A DNA stretch of 64,000 nt from Sindora glabra. Lineage: Eukaryota > Streptophyta > Magnoliopsida > Fabales > Fabaceae. The notes beneath the pieces were generated by a model. That model saw nothing but the letters and a program-made list of their open reading frames with translations, did not search any database and had not been told where the DNA came from. A program made the translations under genes and the position numbers. Positions 46,961-58,500 of the stretch are shown one piece after another (the first letter of the stretch is position 1; each line of letters opens with the position of its first letter). The stretch spans positions 102,903,732 through 102,967,731 of the forward strand of contig CM035227.1 in NCBI GenBank assembly GCA_020226215.1, given 5' to 3'.

Positions 46961-48590
46961 ACTAAAAGGATATAGGTTGAAAATCCTCCTAGACATGTTA
47001 GGAAATGTTGAAAGTTATGATCATATTTCTTATATCCATATTATATGTATAATAGGTAGCATTTTTAAATTATTAATTAGCTCTTAATACTTGTTTATAT
47101 ATTTTAATTTTCTAACACTATTATAAAATTGTCTCTTGATATTGGTTACATATTAAAGTATGTACGATTGTTGTTCTATGTCAAATTATTTCATACTAGT
47201 TAAAAAATGATTTGAAAAAAATACAATAACATCAAATTCTATATAAATGAGAACCATTATTGTTTTTTTGTTAGAAATACAACTATTCCACAAAATAACA
47301 ATATTAAATGTTGGTTGTTTATTAAACAACCAATATCAAATATAAATATTTAACTATGATTTTTTTAAATAACCAATATGGTATAACCTTCCTTAGCCCC
47401 CTCTCACAATTCCTCCTTCCTAATAGTAACTTCTTTTTATAGCTCCTTCTTGTTTGGCCTCTTTTAATTTTTAACATTTTTAATGACACTTCAAAATCCT
47501 AATTTCAAAAATTTGAAGGACTATAAGAAAACAATAAAAATAATGAAAGTTTACATCCAATATCTATTTGTTAATATATGAAGTCAGCATTCCTTAAAGA
47601 AGCTATCTTGAGTTTATATTTACAAATGCAATGAATATTTACTAAAATTTGATGTATAATATTATATATTTTATATAAATAAACAATAAATAATATCAAT
47701 GAATACCAAAAGAAAAGGAATAAGACTAAGTTTCCTATAAAACCTACCTTAAAATGAAAAGCAACAAAACATGATCAATTTTAAAACTAAAAATTAAGTT
47801 GCAAGAATAAATATAAAACATAAGAAAATTTTTACTTTGATATTCTATTTCCAACGAGTGCACATTTCATAGATTTATTGATGAACTAACAAATCTTCTG
47901 TATTGCAAAACAATTGATAAGCATAATATACATAAATTGAAATCATTGTTTTAAGGTGGAAATGTGAGCATACCTTAGTAAAGAGAGAATCATTCTACAG
48001 TTGAAAGAACTTCATGATAAAATTTATAAATGACACTATCGCTTTACTCTTTTTTTTAATCCGATGCCTTGATTTTCAAATTATTTTAAGTTTACACATT
48101 AGTTGCTAAGAAAAAAAATTGATGATTATAATACAATGATGTTGTTCTATTATAAAATTATAAATGTTGATTATAAAATAAAACTTGGCATCATAAATTA
48201 AAATGTTTTATTTTTTTTATCATGTTTGAGGTAAAAACATTGTAATTTTATAAGTCAAAAGCATTAAAATTATTTTTTATATTATAATATTTTTCTTATA
48301 CAATTAAATAGATATAAATAATAATAAATTGAACAATCTAATAAATGAGAAACTATAATTTATAATGAACAATAGACTTTGAATAAAAAGAAAAAGTGAG
48401 ATACCTCTTATTGTAATTCCATTATATTACTTAAGGACTTTTAAGCTGGAAGACATAAATAATGAAAAACTAATAATAAATTATAATGAGCAAAACAACA
48501 TCACCAATCATGTATTGAACTCAAGCCTACCAATACAAGAATGGGTATGTTACTTTTTTCACAATAATTTATCATAACTTTACAACTCAT
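46961..48590. other. spacer, probably the 3' part of the CACTA element
   Basis: No gene is seen. Around 47210-47380 are repeated AACCAATAT and TTGGTTGTTTATTAAACAAC phrases that resemble CACTA subterminal repeats. Confidence 0.35.
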
Positions 48591-49060
48591 CTTTATGTTT
48601 TTCTCAATATTCTTAGATATGCTTCTTGATATAGAGAGTGTAGATCAATGGTTTTTGGAATCTATTAATAAGAAAAGCTTTTGAGATGAAAGCTGTAGGT
48701 TGTAGTATTCAACATTACTTAAGTTATTGAAAAGATCCTAAAATCTATCAAAATTCCATATAAGGACTTGTGTTAGCACTTTCAGCAATGAACATAAGGA
48801 TTTTATAAAGTATTTGGAAGGATTCTTATTTAAAGTCCTTCTAAATTCTTTATAGAATGCTTGTATTCATGAGTAAAGTGCAAATCCCTATAAGAAACTA
48901 TTAGAGGATTGCTAGACCTTTTAAATAGCATTGGTAAAGTTAAATACCAAAATCTACAACCTAAAGTTAAAAACTCTCTTTTTAATAGAAGAAGAAGAAT
49001 TTTTATAGATTCCTAATTTATTTCAAATAGATAGGGAAAGTCTCATTTATAATCTAAGAG
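48591..49060. repeat. long imperfect foldback, copy 2
   Basis: The core is a hairpin with 38-base arms at 48788-48825 and 48833-48870 (about three-quarters paired). The arms extend outward: reverse-complemented sequence left of the core resembles the sequence to its right (for example TGAATACTACAACCTACAG against TAAATACCAAAATCTACAACC), giving arms of about 200 bases. A related foldback lies in the opposite orientation at 26180-26620. Non-coding. Confidence 0.6.
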
Positions 49061-50410
49061 CAAATTGATAGATGTCATGTAAATTATTGATGAATTATCA
49101 CAACGATTGAAATAACTACATTTAGCCACTGATATAACTTTAAACATCGATTGTGACAAAAAAAATGGTATGGAATCTACAAAACTATGTCAATTTTTAA
49201 TAAATAATTGACATTTTTTAAGCCAATTTTTTTAATACAATTACATCTTGACATTTTTCTAATAACTATCAATATAAAAACGACACTAAATCATCAATAC
49301 CATTTACAATGTAATCACTATATAGCCCCAAATTAAAATTAATATGGTTTATAGTGTAATCACTAGGAAAAAACTTTTTTAAGCAAATTCTCATGTGTTG
49401 AAGTGCTCCACATGATTATACAGGCATTAGCCATGCATTCCCTACAGTACTAGGGTAAAATCTAAGGACAATAAACCCATTTTTATTGCATATCTAGAAA
49501 AGCATCTTAATTTTATAATCATGACAATTGTATTAAACCACAAATATCTTCTGCTACCTAAATTATTTAAGAGAAAAAGATAATTGTGATGTAATAAGAT
49601 GCTCATAATCAAAACATTCAAAACTTTTCTAAATGTGTAGCAAGAATAGGTATGTGGTCCTTTTATTCCATTTAAACAAAAGATGGAATTAAAGAAAAGC
49701 TTGTAAATACAATGAAAAGCAATATATTTCGGTTGTTAAACAAAAATAACATCACTCAATACACACACCTCATAAATGCTATCATTATTGTATTAGTAAA
49801 TAATTATTATAAGTTAGTAAATATTTATTATTTATTATAGATTAGTAAATATTTATTATATATTAGTTAATTATTTATGCACCTTTAAATGTCTTTTATA
49901 ATAACAAATGGATGTGGTTTCCAAGTCTAATTTTATTAAACCATGTTAATTTTAATAAATAACGACATTGTTTTCTTTTTTAAGTAAAATTTTTTCATCT
50001 TGACTTTTTTCTAACAATAGCTTTGTAAAAAAGCAATAATTGAGGAAATTTTATTCATTGATAATTTGAAAATATTTAAATTTTTTTAAAATTATATTAC
50101 ATATTATAAAAAATGAAAATAAGATTACTTTTTAAGTACCAAACAAGGAAGGGTAAGATGGGGATTATACTTTGTGTCTTCTCCTTAATATTTGGAAAAA
50201 GACATATTTTTAGATAAGGATCCTTTTTATTTTTTATTTTTGGATTTTGTAATGATAAATATATAATTTTTATTAAATAATTCATTACTTTTTTTGCTAA
50301 AATTTATAATTTTAAATAAAAATTATATATATTTTTTTTCAAAATTCATCTTGTGCATTTTATGAAAATGCACTGATTCGTTTCTCATATTTTTACTTTA
50401 TCTCTATCTT
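49061..50410. other. AT-rich spacer
   Basis: No supported gene. CACTAGGAAAAAAC at about 49358 could be a CACTA-like end but has no located partner. Confidence 0.4.
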
Positions 50411-50415
50411 CATGG

Positions 50416-50865
50416 TGTAAGAATTAAAATCAAAACTTGTATAGAATTTAGAATACCATAAAAATAAAATTAATGTGGAAATGTACCTTTATCGTAAATT
50501 TAGTTCTCCTAGATAAAGTAGTATTCAAATCAATACCTTAAGCATAAACCTTCCTCTCCTTCTCTTATAGTGTGTAGTTCTTAATGAGACAAGTCAATAA
50601 ATAAATTTGGTTAGGAGTGGAGAGGAGACCTAACCAATATAAATAAAATCTTATCTGACTCTCCTATTACGGGTTAAGAAAGGTATGAGCCTACACTTTA
50701 ACCACCAAATACATTAATCTAAAATCAAATATCTATAAACTCAAGTAATAGATCACTTTAATAATTGGGCTTTAGAAAGTATAAAATTCTTGGATCATTA
50801 TTCAATTAGTTTTATTAAAAATAAAATACCTAGAATTAGTGGTAACTCACATAAAAATTCTAACA
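50416..50865 (-). repeat. 3' LTR
   Basis: Aligned end to end with 53426-53875. Both are 450 bp with many substitutions. Confidence 0.85.
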
Positions 50866-51264
50866 TTCTCCCACTTGAGTAATATTAATTGTAAATAGTT
50901 TATTTTAAATATTTTATATGAAAATAACTCTTAAGCTAAACATAAAATTTTAAATAGGTGACCATGATTTTGAAAACATACTATTTAAGAGATGATATTT
51001 AAAATATAACTCAAACTTAAGTAACCAATAATATCGAATTATGATTGTAATTGCATTGTCATTAATATAAGACCTTCCATGGTTAAATATACTATCAATT
51101 ACTTAAATATGAGTCATTAATGTGAAAGTATAGTAAGAAAAATAGCATCAAAAGCATGATCTAACAAAATATGCTATTTTTCAAGTTAGTCCTCAACAAA
51201 TTTTTTATAACTAACTCAATAATGAGATAAAGAAATATTTTGACAATAATAAATTTAATTGTTT

Positions 51265-51490
51265 CAATTCCAAAATAGTATCAATTAGGAGACAAATATC
51301 AAAGATAGGAGCTAGCGACTAACACTGAGTCCTAGTCCTTCTAAATCTGCTAGTTAGAACATCTTTAAATTTCAAAATAATATCAACTAAAAGATAAATA
51401 TATAACTCAAGGACTAATAATTGATAACAAATCTGGGTCCTGATAAATCTATTATTAAAATGTCTCAAAATTTAAAAATGATATCAACTA
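51265..51490. repeat. diverged tandem repeat, about 100-bp period, three units
   Basis: CAAAATARTATCAAYTA phrases recur near 51271 and 51377, with AAAAATGATATCAACTA near 51475, each followed by GGAGACAAATAT-type or related sequence and a GACTAA...CCT phrase. Confidence 0.55.
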
Positions 51491-51497
51491 AGAGAAA

Positions 51498-51499
<2 letters not shown>

Positions 51500-51562
<63 letters not shown>
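51500..51562. repeat. TA microsatellite
   Basis: About 63 bases of uninterrupted TA dinucleotides inside the retroelement interior. Confidence 0.98.
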
Positions 51563-51565
<3 letters not shown>

Positions 51566-53425
51566 AACTAATTAATAAATAATAAATCTTATTCTAAAAA
51601 GGTATCATAAAAAATAACATATTAGACTTGATACCTAATCTTTATCAAAATAATTTTCATTATCCTAATATGGTGTGCATAGAAATCATATATACAAATT
51701 TAAGAGTTAACGACTGACACTAAGTGTTAGTCCTAATAATTATAATAATTAGTGCATTTTACAATATGGAGATACATGTATTAATAAAAAAAATTCATAA
51801 ATTGCATATATAAATGCACAATAATAGCCAATATGATAAAAAACAAATATAATAAAAATTAACAAATTGTGTAATAATATATATAACATATACACCTTGT
51901 GTACCAATAAATATATTATAATTATCAATTGAGATAAAATATTCTATAATATAGGACGTCCACTAACCAAGTATATTGTAGGAAAATAAAATTGAACGTC
52001 CATATCTTAATAGACTATTAAATATTCTATAAACATAAGAATCTTGATTTAGGCAAAAAATATTTAAATTTCACATATATATTTTAGTGGTATATAAAAT
52101 TATAATTTCTCAATTTATCAACTTGGTATAATATAAATAAAATAAATTAATAATCAAGAGAAATTAATTATATAATTAATTTTAATATCTTAAACAAGTA
52201 GTTTGCATAGTTATCAAAATTGAATATTAAAATTAACACGAGGTTAATTTAACAAAAAAATTTCTAAAATATATTTTTAGAGATCATTTGAACAAAGTAC
52301 AAATAAAATTTTTAAATTTAACTTAAACAATTTGAAAAGTTCTTATGATAATAATATATACTATTGACGGAGAGGCATCTAAAAAAATGGATTTACAATG
52401 CATATGTCAAGAACTTTATAGAATACTTTACACTATACTTAAAGAAATACACAATATATTATATATTAAATTCATTGTTATTAGCAAAATATGCTTGATA
52501 AAAAATATTTTAAAATTCAAATATTATCAAATAATCTTTAATCAAAATAAGCTCTTGAATATAGGTATCACGCATTATAATATAAATAAAATTTCATAAC
52601 ATTAAATGAAACTCTTATTGATGTGAAGATTCAATGCAATTATAAAAAAAATTATACATTGTTTCAAAATATAATTATTTACACTAATTGATTAATAATT
52701 TATTTATCAAATATAATTTTTTTAAAAGTTATATATAATTTCACCCCAAAAAAGGAAAGAAAAAAATTATATTTGATAACTAATATGCCATAACACTATA
52801 AACAATATAAAATTCAATTTATCACCATGTAATTAAAGTTAATAATAGTATTTGCCATTTTCAAAATTAATTCATCTATAACTCTTTAAAATATAAGAGA
52901 ACTAAATTTAGTTGCACAAATCATTTAACAGTATATAATAAATAATTTTTTTATACATTAACATGATTTACATAAAAGTTCCTAATACATAACTATAAAT
53001 TCTTCTTTGAGCAGAACGTATAGTATGTATTAAATTCTCCTTCAATATATTAACTCAGTTACATAAAAGATAATATGATATTAAAAAAAATTATATTCTT
53101 TGAACAGATAAACCTTTTAAATAAGTTTACCTTCATAATTAAATTAAAATAACATATTTTGATTATGCCTTAAAAATAATTAATCAAAGAGATAATATTT
53201 TTATCATAAAGCAAAAGAAATAACATTAAAAGCAAGAATATAATTTTTTATTTATAAATATAGAAGTAATGTACATTACTACAGTCTTCCTTTAAACCAA
53301 AAAGTAGCATGTAAAAGACCTTCCAATCACAAAGCCAATTAAGAGAATACCTTAGCATTAAAATCAAAACTTACATAGAATTTAGGATACCATGAAAATC
53401 TATATAAGGAGACTCTAATACTGTA

Positions 53426-53875
53426 TGTAAAAATTAAAATCAAAATTTACATAGATTTTAGGACATCATGAAAATAAAATTAATATGAAAGTGTATCTTT
53501 ATCATAAATTTAGTTCTTCTAGATAAAGTAATATTTAAATGAGTACCTCAGGCATAGATTTTTCTTTCCTTCTCCTAGAGTGTATGACTTTCAATAGAAC
53601 AAGTCAATGAATATATTAAGTTAAGAGTGGAGAGAAAACCTAACCAATATAAATAAAATCCTATTAAACCTTCCTATTACGAGTCAAGAAAGATACATGC
53701 CTATACTTTAACCGTTAAATACATTAATTTAAAATTAAGTATCTATAAATTCAAGTAATAGATTACTTTAAAGATTGGATTTTACAAAATAAAAATATTT
53801 TGAATTATTATTCAGTTAGTTTTATCAAAAACAAAATATCTACGATTAATAATAACCCACATAAAAATTCTAACA
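53426..53875 (-). repeat. 5' LTR
   Basis: Partner of 50416-50865. Just outside it, 53350-53397 repeats a piece of the LTR start (TAAAATCAAAACTTACATAG), a local duplication. Confidence 0.85.
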
Positions 53876-54660
53876 CATGATACAAAATTTCCCCCTATCC
53901 CTAGCCCTTAAAATGCATTCCCAGTAGTCAAATTCAATGTGGGTTGTCCTCCGATAATAATAAAGTTGTTTGAAGAATATTTTTTAAAAAAATTTATAGT
54001 GTTTCATTAATATAATAGTTTATTAATATATTATTAAATTTATTTATTAATATATTATTATACGATGTGTCTTTAAAAATGACTTATAATGTATAATTAA
54101 ATTTAATAATATATTTATACAACGGGGTCATCCACCATAAACTTTTTTTTTTTTGGCCAAAACAAAGAAATAAACTTCTTATTTCTCAACGGTTTTGACT
54201 TGTTGTCATGCTTTTGCCGGCCTGCATTGCCTTATTAGGAGAGCAAACGGTGACTTCCTAGAATGCACGATTTGGACACTAACGGTTCTTTCGTTTTTCC
54301 TGAGTCTTGTGAGTTGTGAGGGAACGAAACATGAAGTAAAGAGTAGGAGGCCAGACCCTTTTACGTTTTGAGTGGGTTTCTAATTTCTTGTATTCATTGG
54401 CTTGTGTAACTTATACGTTATTTCTTTTCTTCCACACTTTACCTGTTTCAATAGCTAACTTGTCCGTTGACTTTACTATTGTGGTTGAATCCATGTTGAC
54501 CGTCACTTAGATATAATACTTGATATTAGCAAAAAGGGCCCAGAAAAATTATACACTTAAGAGTGTATACATATGCACAAGTACGAGAGGAATAAATCAT
54601 AATATTTAAATATTTTATTAATAATTAAAATTATATAAATTTATATTATTTATCACTCTC

Positions 54661-54662
<2 letters not shown>

Positions 54663-54692
<30 letters not shown>
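54663..54692. repeat. (CT)15 microsatellite
   Basis: Uninterrupted CT dinucleotides. Confidence 0.97.
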
Positions 54693-54696
<4 letters not shown>

Positions 54697-54805
54697 TCAT
54701 CAAATGTGATAGATGGCTACTTAGTCATTAAATCATTAACGAATTTCTTTTTTTTAATAAGTATTGTTTTTAAAATTTGAATCCTGATAGAACTCTTCAG
54801 AACTC

Positions 54806-55290
54806 GTTTGGAGTTGGTATATTTTTCATTGAATTAATACTTAATTAATCTGTTGTTGGCCAACTATGCATGTATATATGCAGATGATGTTTATGAAACT
54901 TCCTTGAAATATAAGCGTGTGTGATAATATTGGATTCCATATTACAATTATATTTCTCTGTTTTCTTATAACTAAATACACTAATAATGAAAGGGAATAG
55001 AGAAACAATTATATTCAAATTTTTAAAGTTAGCATACTTTTATTGAACTTGTTTAAAGTTAGTGTACTTTTCATTGAATTAATACCTTATTAATTTATTG
55101 TCGGCCAGCTGTACCTATATGTATGACGATGATGTTTATGAAACTTCTCTGAAATATACGCATTTATGACAATATTGGATTCCATATTACAATTATATTT
55201 CTCTATTTTCTTATAACTAAATACACAAATACACCAATAATGAAAGAGAACAGAGGGACAAATATATTCAAATGTTCAAATTTGTTTATA
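54806..55290. repeat. 245-bp tandem duplication
   Basis: TCATTGAATTAATAC at 54826 and 55071, and GGATTCCATATTACAATTAT at 54932 and 55177, show the same 245-base offset. The copies differ by scattered substitutions and small indels. Confidence 0.85.
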
Positions 55291-55555
55291 ACATTAGAAT
55301 GTAGGAAAGAATAACAATTTAAGCTCAATTCAACAAAGTCGGGTCAGTATATCTTCCAGATGGATCTGTGTTCAAACCACATCCCATCTATCCTGAACCC
55401 GATTTCTCTCTCTCTATAATATATATATTTAAAAAAAAAAGAAACAAGAAACAAAAGTTCCCCAAATGCAGGGAAAACAGCAATTGAACTTGCAAACCGA
55501 GGAATATTATTTGGATGGTTATTGGGCTCATCAATTTTATTTAATTTTAATGGGT

Positions 55556-58500
55556 CTAACAGAGAGGCAGGTCCAGTGGTGGGGACTCTATGGATTGTAA
55601 TTCTCCAACTCCATTATCTACCAAGAACACCGTGGCCAAACCCCAAGTGATATGAACATCCAAGTGGCAGTGCATAAGCCATGCACCTACATATAAATAA
55701 AGTCAAGAATTAGATTAAAAAAATTAAATATTAATTAAGCTCATGAATTTGGGAGATAATCTCAATATTGTAATATAATTTAGTTTTGTGCAGAAAGCAG
55801 AGTCTATTCCTATTTCTAATGCTAAAAGATTAAGAGCTTTGGGGCAGACAGGGCAACATGAGAAATACACGAAAGGATTGTATTACCGAAATTGAATTTC
55901 AAACATGCTATCATTAAATATAAAATAATTAAATTTATAAAATTTAATTTAATAAATAAAAATTTTAAAATTTAATTTAGAATCCTAGAAACTTATAACA
56001 TCTCTGTTTTCTCTAATTGCATTTTAAAAATGTTAATCGGATGAAATTAAATTTAAGGATTAAATTGATACCTAAACTTTCGAAGGAATAAATTCCATTA
56101 AAAAAAATGAAATTAACAGGTTTTTTTTTGGCCTTCAATTAACAGCTTCAGTATCCAGTATGTAAAATGTACCTGGGTTATCAGCAACAAATCTGATGAC
56201 AGCCCAGCCATTAGCGGGAACTGCGACAGTATTTCTGAGAGGAGGATCAACAAGATTGAATTTCTTCGTATCTGTCTTAGGGTTGAAGTTCCCAAATCCC
56301 AGTGCTATGATATAGAAATCATATCCATGAAGATGAATTGGGTGATTCTCAGGAGTCACAATGCTTGTATCCTGCAACACAATCTGAACCCTTGATCCAA
56401 ATTTCAACTTATATCCCTTCGTCCCTGGAACCGGCTGCCACAGAGACCGGCTCACGTTGCCAGTGTAATCAAATTGTACCGGCGGATTCGCCGGAAAATC
56501 CGCCGTGAAAACTCCTTGAACTCCGAGTTGATGAGCTTGAAGGATCGAAATACTATTTGGGAGCACAAATGATACATTGTTCATGCTGGAAGTGAATCTT
56601 GTCCCGTTAGGTCCCTGGCATTGTTGCTTGCTGAAATTTGGGGGGCAAGAATTGAGACCTAATCCGATTGTGAAGAAGAGATTTTCATCAATTTCTGTCG
56701 GAACTTCAACTTTTCCTAAACTTCTGAAACTTGTGCTGAATGCAGTGACGGTGTTTGTGTCATTGTAAGCCGGAAGGGGTGGCATGATTGGTTTAATTGG
56801 AACCCCTTTTGCGGGACAGGGGGCTGATTTGTATTCCAGGATGGCGGTGGTGGTGGTATTGTCGAACGGTGCGTTTTGGGCCGATTGGTAAGCACGCGCC
56901 GCCATGTAGTACCGGGAGGGGGGCTGGTCGCCGGCGATGAGGACGTCGGTGGTCTGGCCGGGTCCTAGCATAATGATGTTGGTGCTGAAGGGTTTGAGGT
57001 AGGAGGCGTCCGCTCCGACCACCGTGAACTTGTGGTTGGCGACGGTGAAGAAAAGGGGTTGATTGAGTGCAGAGTTGATTACGCGGAGGAGGTTGGTCTC
57101 GCCGGCGTCGATTGGAACAACGGTGGTCTCTGCAAGAAAAAGGTCATTTTACTAAAATTAAATATGATTACATTTTTTCAATAAAAAAATAATACATAAT
57201 ATAATATAATATTAAATATAAAAACATACATTTATCGGCTCAATTATTCAATTTGATAGATTAAATCAGACCCATTTTGATTCGGTTACTTTGTCCATCA
57301 ACTTTTAAAACATTGACCAATTAGAGAATACTTATGATATGCTTTGTAAAATTACATTGTTGTGATGCACATTTGTTACTTATTTTTTCAAAAGCTTGTC
57401 CCTACATGTATTTTTCCATCACACGTCTGTTTTTCTTCCCTTGACTGTACCATGCAAAAAGGAAGTATAAAGGGACTAGAGATATCAAACCCCACGAACC
57501 TTGACGTATGAGCCTATTTTAAAAGCTGTAATGATTTCATATCTTGTGTATTTTGTTAAAATATTATTTTCTGGATCATCATTTATTTACTTTCAAATTT
57601 GATTTTTATTTCTATTTTAATATAAAAAATAAATATTAATTTTAAAAATCAGGTTGGCTGTATGCTTTCAGCTTACTTCTTTAGTTTAGCGTAAGAGTAT
57701 GTATTTATTCATAAAATATGATGAATTACACTCATATATATTGAGATTTAATTTAGTTATATTTATATTCTTTTTATTTTTAGGAATATACATTTATTTT
57801 CATTCTTTTTTAAAATTAGAAAAAATGAGTATATATTTAAAATAAACCAAAGAGATATAAATGTATATGAAATATGAAAATTAATATATATTTATAAAAA
57901 TAAAAAATATAAGTATAATTATATTAAATTGTGAGAGAAGATATTTTACCTAAAATATATTAAAACTTATCCTTAAGAAAAAGAATTTGAGTTAAACTTT
58001 TTTGTACTTGTTTCTCTTTAGCATATTATATATTAAAAATAAATTTAAAAATTCAAATTCAAATATTTTATATTATTTAAATTAAATATTATAAATTTAT
58101 TTTATTTTACATTTAATTAATAATTAATAATTTATATTTAAAATTTAATTTTAAATCTCATCATGAGTGGTCCAAAGAAAAAAGGAAGAAAGGAACAAAC
58201 CTTGGGAAGAGCACATGTAAAGGTCACCAGGCTGGCCATTAATGGTGTAAGCATCAGAAATATTGGGGGCAGCCCCAGTTCGAGCGGCTTCCCTCACAAC
58301 ATCAATGGGGTTTGCGTTCCACCATTCCCCTAAATCAACACAGATCATAGCCATTTTCACCGTTAGTCCTCAATACATCCCCACCATTATCAAAATCTTT
58401 GCCTACAAATTTGCCATAATTTCTGCTATCACTTTAACGCTATTCCATGCACCTATCACATCAGTATAATTTCCTCTTTGTATCTTTCTTGGTGATTTGA

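Larger units (their letters stand above)
50416..53875 (-). mobile_element. non-autonomous LTR retroelement with two 450-bp LTRs
   Basis: LTRs 50416-50865 and 53426-53875 each run from TGTAARAATT (or TGTAAAAATT) to AAATTCTAACA. Minus-strand orientation is set by a purine tract CTCAAGTGGGAGAA (50866-50879) beside the left LTR and a degenerate tRNA-Met primer site (minus strand AGTATTAGAGTC, about 53411-53423) beside the right one. Flanks CATGG (50411-50415) and CATGA (53876-53880) are a target duplication with one change. The 2.56-kb interior is extremely AT-rich, has no recognisable gag or pol, and includes tandem repeats and a TA tract. The end and purine-tract type fit Copia-like elements. 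Confidence 0.8.
53881..55555. other. spacer with GC-richer patch
   Basis: 54160-54510 is less AT-rich and has three TTGAC cores (W-box-like) near 54194, 54465 and 54496, but no coding sequence. A CT repeat and a 245-bp tandem duplication follow. The last part may be laccase 3'UTR. Confidence 0.4.

Noticed and set aside
46799..46996. 65-codon minus-strand frame
   Set aside because: Antisense to the TNP2 transposase remnant.
49420..49460. Short inverted match to 28075-28095 (TGTAGGGAATGCA)
   Set aside because: Only about 13 bases and out of order with the other inverted matches, so it does not support one long inverted segment.
52345..52599. 84-codon plus-strand frame in the 50.4-53.9 kb element
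   Set aside because: AT-driven composition (Ile/Lys/Asn/Tyr), wrong strand for the element, no known domain.
56113..56295. Extra frames over the laccase and a frame running past the exon 5 donor
   Set aside because: Explained by laccase exon 5 in another frame and by intron read-through; the GT donor at 56172-56171 joins perfectly to exon 6.
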